NCBI GenBank assembly: GCA_036960485.1
Contig: JBALXS010000002.1
Location: 1-64,000, forward strand
From: Rs1 sp036960485
GTDB taxonomy: Bacteria; Pseudomonadota; Gammaproteobacteria; Pseudomonadales; Balneatricaceae
Length of the DNA: 64,000 nt
Reading direction: 5' to 3'
The notes under the pieces were generated by a model. It had not been told where the DNA came from and ran no database searches. It saw only the letters and a program-made list of their open reading frames with translations. Shown here piece after piece: positions 26,437 through 35,443 of the stretch. Within the stretch, counting starts at the first letter, position 1. Each line of letters begins with the position of its first letter. Made by a program: the position numbers and the translations under genes.

Positions 26437-28120
26437 AGTCCCTCCGTTTATTTTTCTATTCTTTGGTGCTTTATTAGCAGCCATTACCCGCGGTAAGTTG
26501 CGTGGTGGGCTAATGCTAGCTATCACTATGATAAGTGCACTTAACCTGTGGGGGATGACAGACGGGGTTTATCTGCAGTTTGCCTTTTTGGATTATCAGT
26601 TAATACCTTATCGGGTCGATAAATTAAGTCTCGTTTTTGGCTATATTTTCCACCTTGCAGCTTTTATTGGCATTATCTACGCGCTACATCTGCGCGATAC
26701 CGTGCAACAAGTCGCCGCTATGCTCTACGCAGGCAGTGGCTTGGGAGCAGTGTTTGCAGGAGATTTAATAACATTATTCGTATTCTGGGAGCTACTGGCA
26801 TTTACTTCCGTTTTTCTTATTTGGGCGCGCAGAACACGCCGTGCTTATGTCGCCGGTATTCGCTATTTGATCGTACAGGTGTTATCTGGGGTTATCTTAC
26901 TGGTAGGCTGCCTTTTCTATGTCTCTGAGCACAACACAATAGCATTTAATTACATAGGCTTAGAAGGCGTTGCCGGCTGGCTTATCTTGATCGCTTTTGG
27001 TATTAAATGCGCCTTTCCTTTTGCCCATAACTGGTTAACAGATGCCTACCCTGAAGCCACTGTTACAGGTACGGTCTTTCTCAGTGCTTTCACTACTAAA
27101 GTGGCTGTATATGCACTTGCCAGAGGCTATCCAGGAACAGAGCTACTGATATACGTAGGCGTTGCTATGGCCTGCTTTCCTATTTTCTTTGCAGTGATTG
27201 AAAATGACTTGCGCCGAGTGTTGGCTTATAGCTTGCTCAACCAGGTTGGTTTTATGGTCGTCGGTATTGGGATAGGAACAGCGCTGGCAGTTAATGGTGC
27301 AGTAGCACACGCCTTTAATGATGTGATCTTCAAAGGTCTTTTATTCATGTCGATGGGCGCAGTGCTCCACATGACCGGACGTATTAATGGCTCTGATTTG
27401 GGTGGCTTATACAAAACAATGCCGAAAACCACAGTACTGTGCATTATCGGTGCCGCGTCGATCTCAGCCTTCCCATTGTTTAGTGGGTTCGTTAGTAAAT
27501 CAATGGTGATGAGTGCCGCTTTAACTGAAGGTTATGGTTGGATCTGGTTGATGCTGCTATTTGCCTCCGCGGGAGTATTTCATCACGCAGGGATTAAAAT
27601 TCCTTATTTTGCATTCTTTGCTCACGATAGTGGCATCAAAGCAGCAGATCCTCCTACTAATATGCTTTTGGCGATGACGATATCTGCAACGCTGTGTATC
27701 GCGATTGGCGTCTATCCTCAGATGCTCTATGCATTATTGCCCTTTGAGGTCGATTATTACCCTTACGATATGACCCATGTATTAGCACAAACTCAGCTGT
27801 TGTTCTTCTCAGCGCTGGCTTTCGTATGGTTGAATAAAAAAGGTTTATATCCTCCTGAACTGCGCTCGACTCACCTAGACTTTGACTGGTTCTATCGTCG
27901 GTTCTTCCCAGAGGTGTTGAAGAAGTCATTTACTATCATTTGGCAAGTCGATGCTCGTTTAAGGCTAATGGTTAGACGAAAGCTCACAGCACATCTGAGC
28001 TACCTCGGTGCAAAAGAAACGCAACTGAGTAACTTAGGATCGCAAGGCTACCCCTTAGGCAATATGGTTATGTGGGTTGCTGTCGTGCTCGCTATCTACT
28101 TGCTCCTCAGCATTTTTTAG
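26423..28120 (+). CDS. Mrp-type antiporter D-like subunit, third copy
   Basis: A 565-aa NuoL/M/N-type protein, longer than the other two by a C-terminal extension of about 80 residues ending in a membrane helix (about 543-563). The core residues are Glu123 (VFWELLAFTSVFLIW) and Lys195 (GIKCAFPFAHNWLTDAYPEA). The start is ATG 26423 or ATG 26429; GGAG at 26411-26414 fits either. It is the last intact gene of the operon, and the decayed atpD'-atpC' copy follows 149 bases after its stop. Confidence 0.9.
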   Translation: MWMTEVPPFIFLFFGALLAAITRGKLRGGLMLAITMISALNLWGMTDGVYLQFAFLDYQLIPYRVDKLSLVFGYIFHLAAFIGIIYALHLRDTVQQVAAMLYAGSGLGAVFAGDLITLFVFWELLAFTSVFLIWARRTRRAYVAGIRYLIVQVLSGVILLVGCLFYVSEHNTIAFNYIGLEGVAGWLILIAFGIKCAFPFAHNWLTDAYPEATVTGTVFLSAFTTKVAVYALARGYPGTELLIYVGVAMACFPIFFAVIENDLRRVLAYSLLNQVGFMVVGIGIGTALAVNGAVAHAFNDVIFKGLLFMSMGAVLHMTGRINGSDLGGLYKTMPKTTVLCIIGAASISAFPLFSGFVSKSMVMSAALTEGYGWIWLMLLFASAGVFHHAGIKIPYFAFFAHDSGIKAADPPTNMLLAMTISATLCIAIGVYPQMLYALLPFEVDYYPYDMTHVLAQTQLLFFSALAFVWLNKKGLYPPELRSTHLDFDWFYRRFFPEVLKKSFTIIWQVDARLRLMVRRKLTAHLSYLGAKETQLSNLGSQGYPLGNMVMWVAVVLAIYLLLSIF

Positions 28121-28269
28121 TGAAGGGCCTACTGCTAAAAAGAGGTAGCGGATTTTCTTGAATGTTGATATTTTATTTTTTCACATTGTTAGCATTGCCA
28201 TTGTTCATGAGAATGTCTTTGTGCGCGATGGTTATTGTATTGATACTCCCATCGACATAATGCTCAATT

Positions 28270-28817
28270 TTTCTCTTAAAGACACTATTAATGGCTTTAA
28301 AGCTATTCTTGTAGGTGAATTTGATGCACTACCAGAACAAGCGTTCTACATGGCTGGTGGTATCGATGAAGCTGCTGAATAATCGAAAAATATGTAATCT
28401 GACTTTTAGAACCATAAAGCCCTAACCTCATTTATCAGGGTTTTATAAAGAGGTAATTAACATGGCTACAACTGTACAGTGGGGTATTGTTTTAGTGTTG
28501 AGGGAGAGATGTTTTCAGGCGCGCTAGAATTCATATCCGTCACAGGTAGTCTGGGTGATTTAGGGATTTATCCCGGTCATTCTCTGCTTCTAACGGAACT
28601 AAAACCAGGCCCTGTTGAACTGCGTACGCAAAACGGCGAGTATCAAACTTGTTACGTATCAGGCGGATTTTTTGAAGTTCAACCAAGCAAAATTACTGTT
28701 TTAGCAGATATGGCACTCCATGCTTATGATCTTGATGAAGCAGCGGCAGAGCAAGTGAAACAAGAAGCAGAAAAAGCAATTGGTGACAATGCTAGCGAAT
28801 TTGAATTCGCTGCAGCA
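28270..28817 (+). pseudogene. decayed duplicate of the atpD 3' end and atpC
   Basis: Bases 28270-28817 match 18627-19172 along their whole length, about nine in ten identical by eye. They include the last 38 codons of atpD, the intercistronic hairpin, the ribosome binding site and most of atpC. The atpD part has a stop where the original reads GAA AAA GCG (here GAA TAA TCG). The atpC part has a net +2 shift within its first 57 bases, and its last ~24 codons are lost. Beyond the frameshift the frame stays open from 28479 to 28853 with mostly conservative changes (EMFSGALEFISVTGSLGDLG). The two copies are direct repeats about 9.1 kb apart, enclosing usp and the mrp operon. Confidence 0.92.
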
Positions 28818-28835
28818 CAGACTAAAAGTGATTGC

Positions 28836-29600
28836 TTATATGCTATAACCTAGAACCTGCGATATGTTGTTACACGCTTTTTGCAAAGCAAGATAATAAA
28901 AACTCTTTTCACTATTTAAACGAAATATTGGTACACTAACGCTAACACTCGCAATAGGCAGGCTTTTAGCATTATATATAGCAGCGCCAAAACAGACTAT
29001 TCCTTGCTCGTTCTCCTCGTTCTCAAAACTGTAACCTTGCTTGCGCACCTGACTAATTTGTATTTTTAAAGCAGCTGGATCTGTTGGGCTATGTTTCGTA
29101 ATTGCGAGCATTGGTAATTTGTTGATTAAGCTGTCAGCTACATCTTCAGTAAGGGCTGCTAGAAAAGCTTTACCAACAGCGCTGCTGTGAAAAGGCACTC
29201 GGGTACCTATCGTTGAAGCCATACGTACTACTTCACGGCTTTCAAATTTATCGACATAAACTAATTCATCTTGGTTACGTACGGCTAAATGCACTGTTTC
29301 TCCAATGAGATCTCTAAGCATTCCTAATTCGTGCTTAGCTATCTCTATTATATTTGTTTGCGCTAATGCTCGATGGGCAAGAGATACAATGCGACTACCC
29401 AGCTGATAACTCTTATCAATATTTTTCACAACTAAGCCCTCTGCTTCTAATGCCGCTAGAATACGATATAAAGTTGGCCTTGTGAGTGAGCATACAGCTA
29501 ATAAATCAGCGGTATTAGGCGGTGTTTTTTGATCAGCTATAAGCTGTAATATACTAATTGATCTGGAAAAGCTTTTAGCGCCTTGTACTGCGTCTGCCAT
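28836..29600 (-). CDS. IclR-family transcriptional regulator
   Basis: A 254-aa regulator. The N-terminal winged HTH spans about 10-70 (TPPNTADLLAVCSLTRPTLY, RILAALEAEGLV) and the C-terminal effector-binding domain about 85-250 (VGKAFLAALTED; QVRKQGYSFENEENEQGIVC). It is divergent from the cupin-SDR-aminotransferase genes, the usual arrangement for IclR regulators of catabolic operons. Its stop codon lies just past the decayed atpC copy. The effector is unknown. Confidence 0.93.
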   Translation of the reverse strand: MADAVQGAKSFSRSISILQLIADQKTPPNTADLLAVCSLTRPTLYRILAALEAEGLVVKNIDKSYQLGSRIVSLAHRALAQTNIIEIAKHELGMLRDLIGETVHLAVRNQDELVYVDKFESREVVRMASTIGTRVPFHSSAVGKAFLAALTEDVADSLINKLPMLAITKHSPTDPAALKIQISQVRKQGYSFENEENEQGIVCFGAAIYNAKSLPIASVSVSVPIFRLNSEKSFYYLALQKACNNISQVLGYSI

Positions 29601-29706
29601 GAAGTTAACTCATTTAGTGAAATTTAGAAACTGTCAGCCAAGCTAGTCAGTTTCGTGAAAATGATAGATATTTTGTAATTGGTCAAACATTAAACGTAAT
29701 AAAGTA

Positions 29707-29775
29707 TTGCATCTAAAAAACATTATTATTAGTATAATCTCATAAAATGAATTTAATGTCCATTATATGGAACAA
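29707..29775 (+). promoter_or_regulatory. candidate promoter and IclR operator before the cupin gene
   Basis: A consensus-like TATAAT lies at 29733-29738 with a weak TTGCAT upstream (spacing 20). A palindrome TCCAT-TAT-ATGGA at 29759-29771, within TGTCCATTATATGGAACA, lies downstream of the -10, just before the ribosome binding site GAGAGATA. IclR proteins bind short palindromes of this kind, so it is a good operator candidate. Confidence 0.45.
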
Positions 29776-29792
29776 ACAAAACGAGAGATAAT

Positions 29793-30320
29793 ATGCCTTT
29801 AGATGAAAAAGATCCAAATCCACGTATCCCCTATCAATATGCTATGCCCCAAGATGCATTGCCAGAAATAGTAATAGCTAATGCGAATACCGATGATGAG
29901 CGCATGTGGGTTAAACAAGCAGAAAACGTGTACTTTAGACCTCTTTGTCTCAATGCATCTCAAGGTTACTGGGTCAACTTACTTAAAGTGACTAAATCGG
30001 GGGTATTGTCACGTCACCGCCATCCCAATCCAGTACATGGATTAGTACTTAAAGGGCGCTGGCATTATTTGGAACACGATTGGGAAGCCACTGAAGGCAG
30101 CTATGTGTTTGAGCCACCAGGAGAAACCCATACGCTAGTCGTACCTGATGACGTGGAAGAAATGATTACCATGTTCCAGGTTAACGGGGTGATGTCTTAT
30201 GTGGATCCTTATGGTAAACCAATCGGATATGAGGATGTATTTACTAAGATTGATATGTGTCGTAAACATTTCATTGACGTTGGTTTAGGCGAAGATTACG
30301 TTAAGCAGTTTATTCGTTAG
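29793..30320 (+). CDS. cupin dioxygenase of the 2,4'-dihydroxyacetophenone dioxygenase family
   Basis: A 175-aa single-domain cupin. The metal-binding motif 1 reads SRHRHPNPVHGLVLKGRWHY (about 74-93), with two His and the following Glu/His region. Motif 2 contains EPPGETHTLVVP (about 110-121). Similarity is to the 2,4'-dihydroxyacetophenone dioxygenase-like cupins, which cleave C-C bonds with Fe(II). Many members have unknown substrates, so the reaction here is not settled. It leads an IclR-controlled set with an SDR (29 bases downstream) and an aminotransferase. Confidence 0.75.
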   Translation: MPLDEKDPNPRIPYQYAMPQDALPEIVIANANTDDERMWVKQAENVYFRPLCLNASQGYWVNLLKVTKSGVLSRHRHPNPVHGLVLKGRWHYLEHDWEATEGSYVFEPPGETHTLVVPDDVEEMITMFQVNGVMSYVDPYGKPIGYEDVFTKIDMCRKHFIDVGLGEDYVKQFIR

Positions 30321-30349
30321 TTTAAGAATTCAAATACTCAAGGTTTTTT

Positions 30350-31078
30350 ATGACAGATATTAATTATGATTTCTCAGGGCGTGTTGCAGTTATAACGGGT
30401 GGCGCTAACGGTATTGGCGCCGCTATTGCAGATCAGCTTCGTGCAGCAGGCGCTAATATTGCTATTTGGGATATGCATCAAGGAGAGGTCAACGATGGTG
30501 AGTTTTACCAGGTTGATGTAACTGATAGTAAGCAGATCCTAAGAGCGACAGATCGATTGCTAGAAAAGTACGGAAAAATTGATTTACTGGTTAATAGCGC
30601 CGGTTTAACAGGACCTACCATGGCATTAACCGAATACGATATGGATCAATGGCAGCACATCATCAATGTTAATTTAATAGGCACTTTCAAAGTGTGCCGT
30701 GCGATTACGCCGATAATGCAGAAAAACGATTATGGGCGAATTGTAAATATTGCCTCTTTAGCAGGTAAAGAAGGTACCCCTAATGCATCTGCTTACAGTG
30801 CTTCTAAAGCTGGCATCATAGCCATGACTAAATCATTAGGCAAGGAATTAGCGATGACAGGCATTCGTGTTAACAGTGTCGCCCCTGCTGCTGTTAATAC
30901 CAGTTTACTGGCACAAATGAGCCCTGAGCATGTTCAAGTGATGATAGATAAATCTCCTATGCAGCGTTTAGGTGAAATAGAAGAAGTATCAGCGATGGTG
31001 CTATGGCTGTGCTCAAGCGCTTGTAGCTTTAACACAGGCGCGGTATTTGATTTATCGGGCGGTAGAGCGACATACTAA
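30350..31078 (+). CDS. short-chain dehydrogenase/reductase
   Basis: A 242-aa classical SDR. The cofactor motif TGGANGIG is at about 16-23, NSAG at 82-85, catalytic Ser136 in NIASLAGKEG, and Tyr149/Lys153 in AYSASKAG. Asp41 after the second strand (IAIWDMHQG) suggests NAD+ preference. Similar to 3-oxoacyl-ACP reductase-like SDRs, but the neighbours point to a catabolic alcohol or ketone substrate. It overlaps nothing and follows the cupin gene closely. Confidence 0.9.
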   Translation: MTDINYDFSGRVAVITGGANGIGAAIADQLRAAGANIAIWDMHQGEVNDGEFYQVDVTDSKQILRATDRLLEKYGKIDLLVNSAGLTGPTMALTEYDMDQWQHIINVNLIGTFKVCRAITPIMQKNDYGRIVNIASLAGKEGTPNASAYSASKAGIIAMTKSLGKELAMTGIRVNSVAPAAVNTSLLAQMSPEHVQVMIDKSPMQRLGEIEEVSAMVLWLCSSACSFNTGAVFDLSGGRATY

Positions 31079-31239
31079 AATTCTGAATTAAAAGACAATA
31101 AAGAACAACAGCAAACTTGTTGCTAGAATGTTTGAATGGCAGTTCTGAAAATTGGCAGACTTTCTTTAAAAAAGCAACGCGTTGAATAATTTTGAATCTA
31201 TTACAGTTAACAATAAAAAAACTACATAGGTAATTAGCT

Positions 31240-32424
31240 ATGACGAAATTAGCAACAGATCAGCTTAAATCCCACGCAATCGATATCCCGCCTTCTATTA
31301 CTCGGGTTTTAGCAAATAAAGCAATGGGCATTGAAGGGTTGATTCCATTATGGTTTGGCGAGCCTAATGAGCCAACCCCTACATTTATTTGTGAAGCCGC
31401 TGCAGAAGCAATGAAAGCGGGCGAAACTTTTTATGCTGAAGGCTTAGGTCGCCCTTTTTTACGTGACGCGTTAGCTAAGTACAGTAGTGATCTATATAAG
31501 ACAGATATCGCAGCGAGTCGTATTGCGGTGACCGTTTCTGGTGGGAATGCGCTCAATATCGCTTTCCAGTGTTTGTTACAGCCAGGTGATAAAGTTGCCA
31601 CAATTACGCCAGCATTTCCTAATTTACTGCGTATACCACAGCTGCAAAGCGCTGAGCTTATTACTCATGCTTTAGATATCGTCGATGGAAGATGGTCACT
31701 GAATATCGACGCGTTTATCAACGCTGTTAGCGATGCAAAAGTAGTGCTGATTAATTCACCATCAAATCCGACAGGATGGACTATGAGTCATGCTCAGCAA
31801 CGTCAAGTATTAGATGAGTTACGCAAACGCGGTATTTGGTTGATTGCGGATGAAGTTTACAGCAGAACCACGTTTGATAACTCAGTAGCACCCTCTTTTC
31901 TAGAAGTGGCAGAGCCCGAAGACAAATTAATAGTGGTCAATAGCTTTTCTAAAAGTTGGGCGATGACAGGATGGCGCTTAGGCTGGTTAACTTTACCAGA
32001 GAGCTTAGTTGCTACTGTTGAAAAAATAATGGAATTCTCAATCGCTTGTGCTCCACCTTTCACACAGCGGGCAGCGGTAGCAGCTTTAGAGCAAGGGGAA
32101 GATTTTGTGCGCCAAAGTAGTGAAAACTACCGCTTAGCAAAAGAAAAAGTAGAACTAACCCTAGCGAGATACCCAAGTGTTGAATGTCCGCAAATAGATG
32201 CTACCTTCTATGCATTTTTTCGCTTACCGGATGTAATAGATGCCGTCGCTTTCGCGCAATTACTGATAGATGAAGCGAAAGTCGGCCTGGCGCCGGGGGA
32301 AGCTTTTTGTGCGCCAAGTAACGGCTGGTTTAGACTTTGCTTTGCACAGACACCTAGCGTCTTAGATCAAGCTTTAGCAAGGCTAGATCATTACTTAAAA
32401 GAACCTTCCCGTTTTAATTTATAA
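31240..32424 (+). CDS. class I/II pyridoxal-phosphate aminotransferase
   Basis: A 394-aa fold-type I aminotransferase of the AspC-like group. PLP-binding residues are visible: Asn176 in SPSNPTGW, Asp204 and Tyr207 in IADEVYSR, and the Schiff-base Lys238 in NSFSKSWAMTGWRLGW. Substrate is not predictable from these motifs. It lies 161 bases after the SDR gene, so it may share the promoter of the cupin-SDR pair or have its own; AGGTAATTAGCT precedes its ATG. Confidence 0.9.
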   Translation: MTKLATDQLKSHAIDIPPSITRVLANKAMGIEGLIPLWFGEPNEPTPTFICEAAAEAMKAGETFYAEGLGRPFLRDALAKYSSDLYKTDIAASRIAVTVSGGNALNIAFQCLLQPGDKVATITPAFPNLLRIPQLQSAELITHALDIVDGRWSLNIDAFINAVSDAKVVLINSPSNPTGWTMSHAQQRQVLDELRKRGIWLIADEVYSRTTFDNSVAPSFLEVAEPEDKLIVVNSFSKSWAMTGWRLGWLTLPESLVATVEKIMEFSIACAPPFTQRAAVAALEQGEDFVRQSSENYRLAKEKVELTLARYPSVECPQIDATFYAFFRLPDVIDAVAFAQLLIDEAKVGLAPGEAFCAPSNGWFRLCFAQTPSVLDQALARLDHYLKEPSRFNL

Positions 32425-33041
32425 AGTAATTAAAGAGACCTCTGGGTAAATCATACAATGGCACGTTAAAAGATCTTAATAATTGGCTCAACAGTCAAGA
32501 AGTAGGCGCACTGAATACTCGTTTACGTCAGGTGTTACCTTGTTTTACTATCGCGTTACGAAATGCAAAGGTCTCTCAAGCTAATTCGCGCATATAAAGG
32601 AGGTCTTGAATAAGTAGATTTGCAGCATTATCTACTTATAAAAGCCTTCTATCCCTGCATATTTGCAATATTGCTAATATGAACTTATACCATCAATAAT
32701 CAAGATTAAACAATTGGTTATATCTATAAAAGCTGGATTGATCGGTTTGTTGCTAATTATAGAATCGAAGAATTTTTTTATTTATAGTAAAAGCATGATT
32801 GATTGATCTAGTTACTAGGCATTTATATTAGATGGTAGTAGAGTCAAAGTTACTTATTTAATAAGCTATGCATATTGAGAATAAGATGCCACAAAGAAGT
32901 GCTAACAGGGACAGAAAACTTCATATTAATTTGTGGTGTTAATAGCATCTAAATAAGCGCAATTGCATCATCGTCAAATCATTTATTAAGTAGCAAAAAA
33001 CAAAAAATACCGATCTTAATTCATTTTTTATAGGTTTTCAT
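32425..33041. other. 617-base intergenic region with a coding relic and a stem-loop
   Basis: Frame 32430-32597 is open for 55 codons with protein-like composition (TLKDLNNWLNSQEVGALNTR, then QVLPCFTIALRNAKV) but no ATG or GTG at its 5' end. It resembles the 3' tail of a lost gene. A perfect 10-bp inverted repeat follows at 32610-32619 and 32630-32639 (ATAAGTAGAT, loop of ten, ATCTACTTAT), which could be its old terminator. The remaining 400 bases are AT-rich with nothing recognisable and contain the promoter of the chemoreceptor. Confidence 0.4.
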
Positions 33042-35240
33042 ATGCAGCAATCAGTAACTGGCAAAGATAGTTCTACATGGTCAATTGGATTTTTTATCCA
33101 AAGTGCTATTTATAGTGTCACATTTATTCTTATTTTAATTGGCGCAGTGGCTTTTTTAGGAACATCAAGACTGAGTAGCGACCTTGACTATCTACGTTCT
33201 GAGATCGCTAAAGTGAATGGAGGTATGGGCCAAGCAATTGAAACTCTAATCAGCTTAACCAGTCAGGTTGAAAAGCTTTCAGAAGCAGAAAAAGCGTTTT
33301 CAAAGCTTACCAACTTAGAAGAAAAACTAGTTGAAAACCAACAAGCTAGCGTAGATATTGATAATGCATTAAAGCAATTTTCAGAACTTTCAGAAAAAAG
33401 TGATGCCGGATTAGTCGTTATCAACAATGCAACCAACAAAATACAAGATAATTTACTATTGATCAGTGGCTCATACCAGGGGTTGATTGATGCAGCACAA
33501 AAAATGGATCGGCAGAGCATGTCTTTAATGATCAGTAGCTTTCAAATGATCGGTAATGATAGCAAAGCTCTGAAAAGAGCTGAGAAGCAAATAAAATCTG
33601 TTTTTCGGCAGTTATCGGTCATTACAAAACTGGTTAACAAAGTAAAAGTTTCAGATAAAATGCGTAAAGATTTAATTAAAGTGAAAAAAAGCCTTAGACC
33701 TTTTCGTAGCGAGTTACGAAAATTTGGCAAGTTCAAAGACGTTGATCCAAGTTTTAGAATAATTAAAGGTAAGGCACTGATTACAAAAGGGCAAAAGATA
33801 GTTGTTTTAGCCGAAGAAATAGCGGTTGAAGCCTCTAGTTTAGCAAAAGATGGAATTAGTTCGGCGCTGCAATTTACCAGTACTTCAAAAGAGCAAATAG
33901 ATCAGCAAAAGGTAGCCAGTGATAAAAGCCAAGTTATTTTAGAAGCATCGATCAAAAAAGTAGCTGATGCGAATGCCGCAAATAGAAATCTTACTCATTT
34001 AATAGAGAAGAACCTACAAGAATTAGGAATAGCACTAAGTGTGATTCCCAAAGTATCTGAAAATATATCCAACTCTATTACGGTTATGCAAGAGAATGTA
34101 TCTGGCGATAAAGCAGGTCAAATGGATGCTGTTGCTAATAAAGCTAAGCAAGCTGAACAAAACGCTAAAACGATCCCTATTCTGATTTTATCTATTTGTA
34201 TTATTGCACTCATTGTCAGTGTGATAATTATTTTCTTATTAAGACGTTGGCTAGTTAAGCCGCTAGAACGCTTTGTTTTTGGGGTACAAAAGCTGAGCGA
34301 TAATGATTTAACCACACAGATTAATGATAAAGGCGCGGTTGGTGAGTTAAAAGTGTTAATTAACGATGTTAACGCATTGGCTAATGGTTTGAACGAAAAC
34401 GTACGTGATATGAAAAGCGCCGGCGAAGATATTGCACACAGCGCAGATAAGATGAAAGATGCTTCACTAAATACCCAAGAGTCGTTGGATCACCAAGACC
34501 AGCTAACCAGTGAGATAGTGACAGAAACAGAGGAGCTTACTCATATGTTTAAATCAGTGGCTGAAAGCACTTCTGTTGCAGTACAAAGTGCCACAACTGC
34601 TGAACAAGCTGTACAGCTTAGTATGACGAGTATTAATGAATCTGTGACCAAAATATCGCAGCTTTCCGATACTATGCGCGTAGCAGAGCAATCAATGCTG
34701 CTATTGAAAACAGATAGTGATGATATTGGAAAAATACTCAATGTGATTCATGGTATTGCCGAGCAAACTAACTTATTAGCGCTAAATGCAGCAATTGAAG
34801 CGGCTAGAGCTGGGGATCAAGGTAGGGGATTTGCGGTTGTTGCCGATGAAGTGAGGAAGCTGGCACAAAACACTAGTAGTGCTACGGTAGAAATTCAGAA
34901 ACTGATCGAAAAGCTGCAAACAAATGCTCAGGAAGGCGCTACAACGATGGCTCAGGGCATGCAGCGTGTAGAAGATAACGTCGCCGCAACACAGCAAGTG
35001 TACGACGCCTTAGATTCTACCGCGAGCAGTGTGGAAGAAATTTCTGTGGTTAACCGTGAGATAGAACAATCAACACACTCTAAAATTAGTAATGTTGAAG
35101 ATATATCAAACAAGCTGCGGGAAATTAGTAATTACACGCAAAAAACCAGCGCTACCGCGTCAGAAAATGTCACAGCTAGCCAAAATCTTGATCAAACCTC
35201 TAATAACTTAAAACAGCTGGTGGAGCGTTTTAAAGTATAG
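33042..35240 (+). CDS. methyl-accepting chemotaxis protein
   Basis: A 732-aa transmembrane chemoreceptor. Membrane helix 1 is at about 15-37, followed by a long (about 340-residue) helical periplasmic region. Helix 2 is at about 377-398 (IPILILSICIIALIVSVIII) and a HAMP domain spans about 400-450. The cytoplasmic hairpin tip reads EQTNLLALNAAIEAARAGDQ plus GRGFAVVADEVRKLAQNT. The sensory region shows no Cache, PAS or four-helix signature I can name; it is rich in Lys/Glu/Ser heptad-like patterns. No chemotaxis operon is nearby. The ligand is unknown. Confidence 0.93.
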   Translation: MQQSVTGKDSSTWSIGFFIQSAIYSVTFILILIGAVAFLGTSRLSSDLDYLRSEIAKVNGGMGQAIETLISLTSQVEKLSEAEKAFSKLTNLEEKLVENQQASVDIDNALKQFSELSEKSDAGLVVINNATNKIQDNLLLISGSYQGLIDAAQKMDRQSMSLMISSFQMIGNDSKALKRAEKQIKSVFRQLSVITKLVNKVKVSDKMRKDLIKVKKSLRPFRSELRKFGKFKDVDPSFRIIKGKALITKGQKIVVLAEEIAVEASSLAKDGISSALQFTSTSKEQIDQQKVASDKSQVILEASIKKVADANAANRNLTHLIEKNLQELGIALSVIPKVSENISNSITVMQENVSGDKAGQMDAVANKAKQAEQNAKTIPILILSICIIALIVSVIIIFLLRRWLVKPLERFVFGVQKLSDNDLTTQINDKGAVGELKVLINDVNALANGLNENVRDMKSAGEDIAHSADKMKDASLNTQESLDHQDQLTSEIVTETEELTHMFKSVAESTSVAVQSATTAEQAVQLSMTSINESVTKISQLSDTMRVAEQSMLLLKTDSDDIGKILNVIHGIAEQTNLLALNAAIEAARAGDQGRGFAVVADEVRKLAQNTSSATVEIQKLIEKLQTNAQEGATTMAQGMQRVEDNVAATQQVYDALDSTASSVEEISVVNREIEQSTHSKISNVEDISNKLREISNYTQKTSATASENVTASQNLDQTSNNLKQLVERFKV

Positions 35241-35362
35241 AGGTAGATAAAATAGGGATGTTACTCTCGGTTAAAGAGGCTTTTGTACAGGTTTATTCTT
35301 TGAGTAGATGATGCAAAAGTTCCAAAATAAGCGCGTTAAATATAGCGAAGTATTAACAGACA

Positions 35363-35390
35363 AACCGAGTGAGGTAGTGCTCACTTGGTT
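35363..35390. terminator. bidirectional terminator between the chemoreceptor and ftsX
   Basis: AACCGAGTGAG and CTCACTTGGTT pair with one G-U around six bases, between two convergent genes. On the minus strand it is followed by a T-rich TTTGTCTGTT, better suited to ftsX transcripts. Confidence 0.6.
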
Positions 35391-35443
35391 GTAATAAGAA
35401 ATTTACCGGCGTGTAAAGAAAGGTAATTAGATCTAAAAACTGC

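Noticed and set aside
28158..28382. A 74-codon frame after the mrp operon
   Set aside because: Its second half is the duplicated atpD end with a premature stop, and its first half has no recognisable coding character.
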